DNA of 11,070 nucleotides from JAHRAH01 sp051009015 (GTDB lineage Bacteria > Pseudomonadota > Gammaproteobacteria > Tethybacterales > Persebacteraceae): NCBI GenBank assembly GCA_051009015.1, contig JBPCWZ010000095.1, positions 1-11,070 of the forward strand, read 5' to 3'. The position numbers and the translations under genes were made by a program. Shown piece by piece: positions 1 through 6,002 of this stretch. The first letter of the stretch is position 1. Each line of letters starts with the position of its first letter. The notes beneath the pieces were generated by a model. The model was given only the letters and a program-made list of their open reading frames with translations, did not search any database and was not told the origin of the DNA.

Positions 1-218
1 TTCAGATAGCCGATGTTGGTGTCGCCGCGCAAAAACCACAACAACTCATGGGCGATGGAACGCCAATGCAGTTTTTTGGTCGTCAATAGCGGAAACCCTT
101 TGCCGAGGTCAAAACGCAACTGCCGCCCGAAAACACTGCGGGTGCCGGTGCCGGTGCGGTCTTGTTTGTGGCAGCCGTTTTTTACAATGTCGGCGAGCAA
201 GTCGAGATAAGCGCGCAT
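1..218 (-). CDS. thyA: Thymidylate synthase, N-terminal part (cut by window edge)
   Basis: Thymidylate synthase makes dTMP from dUMP using methylene-tetrahydrofolate, in the cytoplasm. The first 72 residues are present and the rest lies beyond the left edge. The minus-strand translation starts MRAYLDLLADIVKNG and continues with QDRTGTGTRSVFG and HELLWFLRGDTNIGYL. These match the N-terminus of E. coli ThyA without gaps: Arg21 (dUMP phosphate contact) and Glu58 (catalytic network) fall at the same numbers as in E. coli. That agreement fixes the start at ATG 218-216 rather than the in-frame ATG at 227-225, which would add MHF. No Shine-Dalgarno sequence precedes it. A TATAAT box on this strand (231-226) lies 7 nt before the ATG, so the mRNA is probably leaderless. 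The gene is divergent from pmbA. Confidence 0.95.
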   Translation of the reverse strand, partial: MRAYLDLLADIVKNGCHKQDRTGTGTRSVFGRQLRFDLGKGFPLLTTKKLHWRSIAHELLWFLRGDTNIGYL

Positions 219-225
219 AAAATGC

Positions 226-233
226 ATTATAAT
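226..233. promoter_or_regulatory. Palindromic ATTATAAT, shared -10 box of divergent thyA and pmbA
   Basis: The 8-mer ATTATAAT is its own reverse complement, so both strands read TATAAT (plus 228-233, minus 231-226). Exactly 7 nt separate each hexamer from a start codon: pmbA ATG at 241 and thyA ATG at 218. Transcription starting about 7 nt after a -10 box would place both RNA 5' ends at or next to the ATG, giving two leaderless mRNAs. I see no convincing TTGACA-like -35 on either side. Only 22 nt separate the two start codons, too little for two separate promoters with leaders. The promoter role is inferred from sequence alone. Confidence 0.7.
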
Positions 234-240
234 CGCGCCG

Positions 241-1587
241 ATGGGATTTTTCTACACTACCGATAACTTAAAGGCAATGGCGGAAAAGGCGGTTGCTTTG
301 GCGCGCAAAGCCGGGGCAAGCGCCGCCGAATCGCGCATTGGCGAGCAGTTGCACAAGGAGATAAGAGTCCGCTGCGGGCGGTTGGACGGCGCGGAAAGCA
401 GCGGCGAGTTGGGCGTGTCGGTTTGTGTTTTTGACGGCGCGCGCAAAGGGGCTGCGGCTGTCGGCGAGTTGTCGGATAATGCTTTGGAGTTGGCGGTGCG
501 GCGGGCTTTGGAGTTGGCGCGGGCTTCCGCCGCCGACCCTTGTTTTGGCTTGGCGGATGAGTCAATGATGGCGCGCGAGTTTCGGGATTTGGCTTTGTAT
601 CATCCGCATGCGCTTTCGGATGACGATGCTTTTGATATGGCGGGGCGGTGCGAACAGGCGGCATTTGCCGCACACGGCGACATTAGCAGGGACAAAAGCG
701 AAGGCGCATCCGTTGATACTTCGGCATCGCAAAGTGCTTATGCAAACAGCCATGGCTTTTGCGCCGCCGAACAAACAACCATGCACGGCATCAGTTGCAC
801 CGCGCTTGCCGAAGCAAACGGCGCGATGGAACTGGACGGATGGAGCGACAGCGCCCGCAACTTTGACGATTTGCCGTCGCCCGAAAGTGTCGGCAAAACC
901 GCCGGCGAACTTGCCGCCGCGCGGCTTGGCGGCCGGCGGTTGAAAAGCGCGCAAGTGCCGGTTTTGTTTCGCGCTCCGGTGTCGCATTCGCTTGTTTGGC
1001 ATTTGGTGCAGGCGGCATCGGGCGGCGCGTTGTATCGTAATTTGTCGTGGTTGTCGGTTGATGACTTGCAAAAGCGGCGGGTTTGCGCGCCGCATATTAA
1101 TATTGTTGAAGACCCGTTTTTGCCCGGCGGCTTTGGCAGCGGCAACTTTGACGGCGAAGGCGTTGCTTTGCGGCGGCGCGATATTGTCAAGGACGGCATT
1201 TGGCGCGGGTGTTTTTTGGGCTCATACAGCGCGCGGCGGATGAAGATGCAAACAACCGGCAATGCCGGCGGCGCGCATAACCTCATTGTCGGCGGGCGGA
1301 TGTTGCCTTTTGATGATTTGCTGCGCGAGATGGGGCGCGGGTTTCTGGCGACCGATTTGATGGGCAGCACTATCAATCCGGTAACCGGCGATTATTCGCG
1401 CGGGGCATCGGGCTTTTGGGTGGAAGGCGGCGAGATAATCCATCCGGTCAGCGAGGCGACAATCGCCGGTAATGTTTGCGATATTTTGAACAATATCGTG
1501 GCAGTGGGCGATGACGACAACCGGCGGCGCGGCGCGGTCAAGTGCGGCTCTATTCTGGTCGGCGGGATGACGGTCGGCGGGCAATGA
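241..1587 (+). CDS. pmbA: Metalloprotease-related protein PmbA/TldE (448 aa)
   Basis: PmbA (TldE) is the partner of TldD in a heteromeric cytoplasmic protease that trims unfolded peptides, matures microcin B17 and degrades the CcdA antitoxin in E. coli. The protein is 448 aa, close to the roughly 450 of E. coli. Family blocks are easy to follow: DPCFGLAD near 100, GGALYRNLSW, FDGEGVALRRRDIVKDG, SYSARRMKMQTTGNAGGAHN, TGDYSRGASGFWVEGGEI, PVSEATIAGN, and the C-terminus CGSILVGGMTVGGQ. No HExxxH zinc motif is present, as expected for TldE; TldD carries it and is not in the window. The start at 241 has no Shine-Dalgarno but follows TATAAT by 7 nt; an in-frame ATG at 277 is an alternative. It is the first gene of the plus-strand run and overlaps the next by ATGA. 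Confidence 0.95.
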   Translation: MGFFYTTDNLKAMAEKAVALARKAGASAAESRIGEQLHKEIRVRCGRLDGAESSGELGVSVCVFDGARKGAAAVGELSDNALELAVRRALELARASAADPCFGLADESMMAREFRDLALYHPHALSDDDAFDMAGRCEQAAFAAHGDISRDKSEGASVDTSASQSAYANSHGFCAAEQTTMHGISCTALAEANGAMELDGWSDSARNFDDLPSPESVGKTAGELAAARLGGRRLKSAQVPVLFRAPVSHSLVWHLVQAASGGALYRNLSWLSVDDLQKRRVCAPHINIVEDPFLPGGFGSGNFDGEGVALRRRDIVKDGIWRGCFLGSYSARRMKMQTTGNAGGAHNLIVGGRMLPFDDLLREMGRGFLATDLMGSTINPVTGDYSRGASGFWVEGGEIIHPVSEATIAGNVCDILNNIVAVGDDDNRRRGAVKCGSILVGGMTVGGQ

Positions 1588-2228
1588 TAGTTGATAACTT
1601 TTCCGCTTTGAGCGCGGCGGAATGTTATGCGTGGATGACCGGTGCCGTTATCCCGCGTCCGGTCGCGTGGATTTTGACGCAAAATGATAATGGCGGCGGC
1701 GATGATGATGGTGATAACTATAATCTGGCGCCGTTTTCGTATTTCAATGCTTTGTGTTCGGCGCCGCCTTTGGTTGGCATTTCTTTTACCGCCGGAGCGG
1801 GCGGCGCGGCGAAGGATACTTTGACAAACATCCGCCGCAATGGAAGTTTTGTCGCCCATATTGCGCCGATGACGATGCTGGATGCCCTTAATGATTCTTC
1901 CGCGCCGCTGCCTTATGGCGAGTCGGAGGTGTCAAAATCGGGTTTGCAAACCGCCGATTTTTGGCATTTGCCGCGGGTGCGGGGTTGCCCGATAGCGATG
2001 GCTTGCCGGTTGTCGCGCGAAGTTCCCTTGCACAATGAAGATGACGCCGAGCAGATATTGATACTGGGTGAGATAGTGCGGCTTTTTGTTGATGATGCCG
2101 TCCTCGCCGATGACGGCAAAGGGCGGCGGACAATTGACGCCGCCAAAACAAACCCGATAGCACGATTATCCGCCGGTAATTACGCAAGCATCGCAAACTT
2201 CCAAACCCGCACACGCCCGCAAAAATAA
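1584..2228 (+). CDS. Flavin reductase-like (FMN-binding split-barrel) domain protein
   Basis: This 214-aa protein belongs to the flavin reductase-like/DIM6-NTAB FMN-binding family. The signature runs IPRPVAWILT (residues 23-32), NLAPFSYFNALCSAPPLVGIS, KDTLTNIRRNGSFVAHI, ALNDSSAPLPYGESE and ILILGEIVRLFV, the usual order for these proteins. The substrate is unknown; relatives bind FMN and many reduce flavin with NAD(P)H. The start is ATG 1584, overlapping the pmbA stop as ATGA; a further in-frame start at 1542 lies inside pmbA and adds nothing family-like. The loop between the first two strands, normally short, carries an expansion NDNGGGDDDGDN at residues 34-45. There is no signal peptide. The neighbours do not reveal its role. 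The family call is firm and the exact function is not. Confidence 0.88.
   Translation: MIVDNFSALSAAECYAWMTGAVIPRPVAWILTQNDNGGGDDDGDNYNLAPFSYFNALCSAPPLVGISFTAGAGGAAKDTLTNIRRNGSFVAHIAPMTMLDALNDSSAPLPYGESEVSKSGLQTADFWHLPRVRGCPIAMACRLSREVPLHNEDDAEQILILGEIVRLFVDDAVLADDGKGRRTIDAAKTNPIARLSAGNYASIANFQTRTRPQK
1683..1718 (+). repeat. GAT/GGC-rich low-complexity insertion in the flavin reductase-like gene
   Basis: The 36 nt are built from AAT, GAT and GGC triplets and encode NDNGGGDDDGDN between the first two strands of the FMN-binding barrel. Related proteins have a loop of roughly eight residues here, so this one is longer by an estimated seven. Triplet-slippage origin is inferred. Confidence 0.55.
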
Positions 2229-2232
2229 CGAC

Positions 2233-2238
2233 AGGTGA
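2233..2238 (+). promoter_or_regulatory. Possible ribosome binding site AGGTGA for ilvE
   Basis: AGGTGA ends 4 nt before ATG 2243 and 13 nt before ATG 2252. It is one of the few Shine-Dalgarno-like sequences at a gene start in this window. It supports the 2243 start on read-through mRNA, while the adjacent TATAAT supports 2252 on a leaderless mRNA; both may be used. Confidence 0.4.
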
Positions 2239-2244
2239 TATAAT
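2239..2244 (+). promoter_or_regulatory. TATAAT box in the gap before ilvE
   Basis: A perfect TATAAT lies in the only sizeable gap of the operon's first half. It is followed by exactly 7 nt and then the in-frame ATG at 2252, the same geometry as at pmbA and thyA. It overlaps the upstream ATG at 2243. This could be an internal promoter giving a leaderless ilvE transcript. No good -35 is visible. Confidence 0.45.
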
Positions 2245-3196
2245 GCCGCAGATGGCGGAAGCAATGGCGGCAAAAAAGGGGCGAATCTGGCTTGACGGGC
2301 GGATGGTGAATTGGCGCGATGCCAAAGTGCATGTTCTCTCGCACGGGCTGCATTACGGCACCGGCGTTTTTGAAGGCGTCCGCTGCTATGATGCCAAAGA
2401 TGGTCCCGCTGTCTTTCGGTTGCGCGAGCATACCGAGCGGTTTTTGCAGTCGGCGCGCATTTTGGGCATGCGCCTGCCTTTTTCGTGCAAGAAACTGATG
2501 GAAGCGCAGTGCGAAGTCGTGCGCGTCAATAAACTGAAATCATGCTATATCCGCCCGCTGGCTTTTTATGGCGCAAACTCCATGGGCCTGGGCGCGGCAA
2601 ACAACCCCGTGCGCGTTTGCATCGCCGCGTGGAAATGGGGGACTTATCTGGGCGAGAAAGGGTTGCGCGAAGGCATCCGCGTCAAAACTTCCTCTTTCTG
2701 CCGCCATCATGTCAATGCTGTTATGTGTCTGGCAAAGATCTCCGGTCATTATGTCAATTCGGTAATGGCGCATGACGAAGCGGTGCGCGATGGTTATGAC
2801 GAAGCGCTTTTGCTTGCCGAAGATGGATTGGTCGCCGAAGGGGCGGGCGAGAACTTGTTTATCGTGCGCGGGGGCAAGTTATACACGCCGGATATGACAT
2901 CGCAACTGGAAGGCATCACCCGCAACGCCATTATCGCGCTTGCCGATGATATGGGCGTGGAAGTCATAGAGCGGAGGATGACCCGCGATGCCGTTTATAC
3001 CGCCGATGAAGCGTTTTTTACCGGCACCGCCGCCGAAGTAACACCGATACGCGAACTGGACGGCAGGATGATAGGCAACGGCAAACCCGGCAAACTGACA
3101 ATGCGGCTGCAGCGGGAGTTTTTTGACATTGTCAGCGGGCGTTCGTCGGCATCTTTTTCCTATATGACGCCGGTTTATGAAGACGGCAAAAAATAA
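2243..3196 (+). CDS. ilvE: Branched-chain amino acid aminotransferase
   Basis: IlvE is the class IV, PLP-dependent transaminase for the last step of valine, leucine and isoleucine synthesis, using glutamate as amino donor. The protein is 317 aa from ATG 2243. Family blocks are HVLSHGLHYGTGVFEGVRCY (residues 30-49), FRLREHTERF, CYIRPLAFYG, SFCRHHVNAV, AKISGHYVNS with the PLP lysine at 165, VAEGAGENLFIV, and DEAFFTGTAAEVTPIRELDG. These separate it from D-amino acid aminotransferase and aminodeoxychorismate lyase. Starts at 2243, 2252 and 2264 are all in frame; relatives begin about 9 residues before the IWLDG block, which slightly favours the shorter forms. The 3' end overlaps the next gene by 20 nt. 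No other ilv gene lies in the window. Confidence 0.95.
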   Translation: MPQMAEAMAAKKGRIWLDGRMVNWRDAKVHVLSHGLHYGTGVFEGVRCYDAKDGPAVFRLREHTERFLQSARILGMRLPFSCKKLMEAQCEVVRVNKLKSCYIRPLAFYGANSMGLGAANNPVRVCIAAWKWGTYLGEKGLREGIRVKTSSFCRHHVNAVMCLAKISGHYVNSVMAHDEAVRDGYDEALLLAEDGLVAEGAGENLFIVRGGKLYTPDMTSQLEGITRNAIIALADDMGVEVIERRMTRDAVYTADEAFFTGTAAEVTPIRELDGRMIGNGKPGKLTMRLQREFFDIVSGRSSASFSYMTPVYEDGKK

Positions 3197-3374
3197 CAAA
3201 GTGCAGCCGCACGAGTTGCCGTTTTGCTGCCCGCCGCCGGGGCGGGAGAGTTGGAATGCGCATCCGCGCGTTTTTTTGCAATTGTCGGCGGCGCAACCGG
3301 TTGCGGCATGCCCCTATTGCGGGTCGCGTTATGAGTTGCAAACTCCGGCGGACGGCGGCGCAAAAGTCAAATGA
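3177..3374 (+). CDS. Small CHCC-type zinc-finger protein (65 aa)
   Basis: This short protein has the zf-CHCC pattern related to the mitochondrial complex I subunit NDUFS6: Cys18 (with Cys17 beside it), His29 in WNAHPRVFLQL, then Cys45 and Cys48 in CPYCGSRYEL. It probably binds one zinc ion. Its cellular role in bacteria is not established. The start ATG lies inside ilvE (20-nt overlap) and its stop overlaps the trpS ATG by 4 nt, so it is likely made by translational coupling. From general knowledge, ilvE followed by this family is a familiar pair in beta-proteobacteria and some relatives, which supports it as a true gene. No Shine-Dalgarno precedes it. Confidence 0.85.
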   Translation: MKTAKNNKVQPHELPFCCPPPGRESWNAHPRVFLQLSAAQPVAACPYCGSRYELQTPADGGAKVK

Positions 3375-4561
3375 AAAGTCAAATGAAAGGCGCGCGCATA
3401 TTATCCGGAATGCGCCCGACCGGCGCTTTGCATCTCGGGCATTGGTGCGGGGTATTGTGGAATTGGCAAAAGTTGCAGGCGGATAACGAATGCTTCTTTT
3501 TCGTCGCCGACTGGCATGCGCTGACGACCGATTATGCATCGCCGCCCGATAGCAGCGCCGCCCGGGAGATGGTTTTGGCGTGGCTTTCGGCTGGCATAGA
3601 CCCCGGGCGGGCTGCCATCTTCGCCCAATCGGATGTGCCGGCGCATGCCGAGTTGTATGTTTTGCTGGCGATGATATGCCCTTTGCCGTGGCTTATGCGG
3701 CTGCCGACATATAAGGAACAAAAAGAAAATCTCAATCGCGATTTGGACACACACGGGTTTTTGGGTTATCCGCTTTTGCAGGCGGCGGACATTTTGGCAT
3801 ATCGCGCCGATGCCGTGCCGGTCGGCGAAGATCAACTGCCGCATGTAGAGTTTGCCCGCGAGATAGCGCGGCGTTTTAATCATCTTTACGGGCGCAGTGA
3901 TGATTTCCTGACAAAATCCGACAAAGCGCTGAATTTGCTGGATAAACAGGCGAGAGAGAAGTTGCAAAAAAACGCCCGCCGCTATTTGCGCGATGGCGAT
4001 GATAATGCTTTTCGCAATGCCGAAGAGATTATCAACAATGCCGATAAAGACGACCGCCCGATATTAAAAGGTTTGTTGTTTTACGGCGCGGAAGAGATAC
4101 TTCCCGCACCGCAAGCGGCATTGACGGATGCGCCGAAGTTGCCCGGCACGGACGGGCGCAAAATGTCAAAATCTTACGGCAATGCCATCGCGCTTTTTGA
4201 CTCGCCCGAAGATGTCGGCAAAAAACTCGCGCGCATGCAAACCGACCCGGCAAGAAAACGGCGCGATGACCCCGGCGACCCCGACAAATGCCCGGTAGCG
4301 GATTTGCATAATATCTTTACCGCCGAAAAATCCCGCGGCGATATCTTTGACAACTGCCGCACCGCCGCCATCGGTTGCGTGGAATGCAAGCGCGCCCTCG
4401 CCGATGTCATAAACGAAAAACTCGCCCCGGTGCGCGATGCCCGAAAGATGCATGACAAGCCGGGCGTTGTTGAGGAAGTGCTGCAAGCGGGCGCGGCAAA
4501 AGCCAAAGCCGAAGCCGAACTGACTTTGCAACAAGTGCGTGAAGCGATGAAGTTGCGATGA
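3371..4561 (+). CDS. trpS: Tryptophanyl-tRNA synthetase
   Basis: TrpS charges tRNA-Trp with tryptophan; it is a class I synthetase acting as a cytoplasmic dimer. The protein is 396 aa, the long proteobacterial form of about 400 aa rather than the 334-aa E. coli form. The HIGH-type signature is HLGH (residues 21-24) in GMRPTGALHLGHW, and KMSKS is at 264-268 in GRKMSKSYGN. Other blocks are FFFVADWHALTT, LPTYKEQKENL, GFLGYPLLQAADIL, PVGEDQLPHVEFAREIARRF, DPGDPDKCPV and IGCVECKRAL. The start chosen is ATG 3371, overlapping the zinc-finger gene's stop; ATG 3383 (MKGARILSG) is equally compatible with the family. It overlaps scpA by 4 nt, an arrangement familiar from other beta/gamma genomes. Confidence 0.96.
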   Translation: MKSQMKGARILSGMRPTGALHLGHWCGVLWNWQKLQADNECFFFVADWHALTTDYASPPDSSAAREMVLAWLSAGIDPGRAAIFAQSDVPAHAELYVLLAMICPLPWLMRLPTYKEQKENLNRDLDTHGFLGYPLLQAADILAYRADAVPVGEDQLPHVEFAREIARRFNHLYGRSDDFLTKSDKALNLLDKQAREKLQKNARRYLRDGDDNAFRNAEEIINNADKDDRPILKGLLFYGAEEILPAPQAALTDAPKLPGTDGRKMSKSYGNAIALFDSPEDVGKKLARMQTDPARKRRDDPGDPDKCPVADLHNIFTAEKSRGDIFDNCRTAAIGCVECKRALADVINEKLAPVRDARKMHDKPGVVEEVLQAGAAKAKAEAELTLQQVREAMKLR

Positions 4562-5367
4562 TTGGCGGACGCGTTAGCGATGGCGGTAGCGGCGATTTGC
4601 CGCTGGTTTATGGCAAATCGCTGGAAAGCGTGCCGTTGGCGGTCTATATTCCGCATGCGCCTTTGCGGTTGCGGCTGGATCATTTTGAGGGTCCGATGGA
4701 TTTGCTGTTGTATCTGGTGCGCAAAAACCGCTTTGACATTATGGACATTCCGATGGCGGAGTTGTGCCGTCAATATGCCAACTATGCCCGCGGCTTGCCG
4801 GATGTCGGGATGGAAACGGCGGGCGATTATTTGTCAATGTCGGCATTGCTGGTGGAGATAAAATCCAAAATGCTGCTGCCGAAACCTCCGACTGACGATG
4901 ACGAAGACGGCGAAGACCCGCGCGCCGATTTGGTGCGCCGCTTGCTGGAATACGAGCGCATTCGCGCCGTGTCGGCGGCACTTGCCGAAGCCCCGCGCCG
5001 CTGGCGCGATTTTGCCTCGCCGAATATCGTGGTGGAATGGCCGCGCGCTATTCGTCAAAAGCCGGTGTTGCAAGTGGAGCGGCTGGCGCAGTGTTTTGCC
5101 GATGCGGCGGCAAGGGCGCGGGTGCTTTCGCCCTACCGGATAGCCCGAAGATTGATGACCGTGCGGGCGGCGATGAGCGAAGTGCTGCGCAGGATTAAAC
5201 ATTTGGGGCGCAAGGTTGCCGGTTTTTTGGATGTCGCCCCGCCCGATGCGATGGGCTTGGGCTTTTTGGCATTGTTGCAGTTGGCGGCGGAAAACACCGT
5301 GACACTTTCGCAGGATGACGGCGAGGCGCAGTTGAAAATAGCATTGACGGCGGCTAACGGCAAATGA
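4558..5367 (+). CDS. scpA: Segregation and condensation protein A
   Basis: ScpA is the kleisin subunit of the Smc-ScpAB condensin; it bridges the Smc heads and binds ScpB. The protein is 269 aa. The N-terminal block LRLDHFEGPMDLLLYLVRKN and DIMDIPMAELCRQY (about residues 40-80), the segment AGDYLSMSALLVEIKSKMLLP, and the region RADLVRRLLEYERIRAVSAAL are diagnostic. A C-terminal winged-helix part includes RAAMSEVLRRIKHLG and LGFLALLQLAAENTV. An acidic stretch, DDDEDGEDP, follows the Smc-binding half, as in many ScpA proteins. The start at 4558 overlaps the trpS stop (ATGA), and the pre-domain stretch LPLVYGKSLESVPLAVYIP resembles the N-terminus of Pseudomonas-type ScpA, which supports this start. 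Confidence 0.95.
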   Translation: MIGGRVSDGGSGDLPLVYGKSLESVPLAVYIPHAPLRLRLDHFEGPMDLLLYLVRKNRFDIMDIPMAELCRQYANYARGLPDVGMETAGDYLSMSALLVEIKSKMLLPKPPTDDDEDGEDPRADLVRRLLEYERIRAVSAALAEAPRRWRDFASPNIVVEWPRAIRQKPVLQVERLAQCFADAAARARVLSPYRIARRLMTVRAAMSEVLRRIKHLGRKVAGFLDVAPPDAMGLGFLALLQLAAENTVTLSQDDGEAQLKIALTAANGK

Positions 5368-6002
5368 CGCAAGATACCATCAACATAAAAAGCGCTTTGG
5401 AGTTTGCGCTTTTGACTGCAGGCGGCGCGGTGGATGTGCGCGCGCTCAAGCAGATGTTTGGCGGCAAGGCGGATGCGCGGCAAATCCGCGCCGAGTTGGC
5501 AAACCTGCGCGAGGATTGGCAACATCGCAGTATGGAGTTGGCGGAGACGGCGGGCGGTTTTCAGTTTGTCAGCCGTCCGGAATATGCCGATTATTTGCGC
5601 GCTTTGGCACCTGTCAAGCCGCCGCGGTTGTCGCGGCAGTTGATGGAAGTTTTGTCGATTATCGCCTACCGCCAGCCCGCCACCCGCGGCGATATTGAAA
5701 AGATACGCGGCGTTGCCGTGTCGTCGTCGCAGTTGGCTTTTTTGGAAGAATGCGGCTGGGTGGAAGAAGTCGGCAGGCGCGAGACGCCGGGGCGGCCGGT
5801 ATTGTATTCCACGACAAAAACCTTTCTGGATGATTTGGGTTTGTTGTCGCTGACCGATTTGCCGCCGGAGCCGGAAGCCCCGGCGGAAGTCGCCGAAGAA
5901 GAAACGGCGGCGGGCGATGACGCCGAAGAGAATATGGAAGGCGACGGCGAAAACGCCGCGCCCGATAATAACGATAACAATAAGGATAACGACAATGTCT
6001 GA
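5364..6002 (+). CDS. scpB: Segregation and condensation protein B
   Basis: ScpB is a dimeric tandem winged-helix protein that binds the ScpA kleisin and activates Smc. The protein is 212 aa. Recognisable blocks are ALEFALLTAGGAVDVRALKQ (first winged helix), ELAETAGGFQFVSRPEYADY, PRLSRQLMEVLSIIAYRQPA, TRGDIEKIRGVAVSS and ETPGRPVLYSTTKTFLDDLG (second winged helix). From about residue 165 it becomes an acidic, disordered tail that ends in an Asn/Asp run (DNNDNNKDNDN), longer than a minimal ScpB needs. The start overlaps scpA by ATGA and the end overlaps rluB by 8 nt, so ScpA, ScpB and RluB are probably translated in a coupled way. Confidence 0.95.
   Translation: MTQDTINIKSALEFALLTAGGAVDVRALKQMFGGKADARQIRAELANLREDWQHRSMELAETAGGFQFVSRPEYADYLRALAPVKPPRLSRQLMEVLSIIAYRQPATRGDIEKIRGVAVSSSQLAFLEECGWVEEVGRRETPGRPVLYSTTKTFLDDLGLLSLTDLPPEPEAPAEVAEEETAAGDDAEENMEGDGENAAPDNNDNNKDNDNV
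5982..5986 (+). promoter_or_regulatory. Ribosome binding site AAGGA of rluB
   Basis: AAGGA lies 8 nt before the rluB ATG at 5995, inside the 3' end of scpB. It is the clearest Shine-Dalgarno sequence in the window and decides the rluB start at MSEKPDEKVQKV. A longer in-frame reading from 5917 adds only a sequence that is a frame-shifted copy of the scpB tail. Confidence 0.65.

Noticed and set aside
13..210. Plus-strand 65-residue reading at the left edge
   Set aside because: It is the antisense of thyA, whose minus-strand translation matches thymidylate synthase without gaps.
562..1376. Long minus-strand readings opposite pmbA (177 and 212 residues)
   Set aside because: They show no family features, while the plus strand carries the full set of PmbA blocks with no frameshift.
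1719..1725. TATAAT within the flavin-reductase-like gene
   Set aside because: It is internal to the coding region (codons for Asn-Tyr-Asn) and no start codon follows at 6-8 nt.
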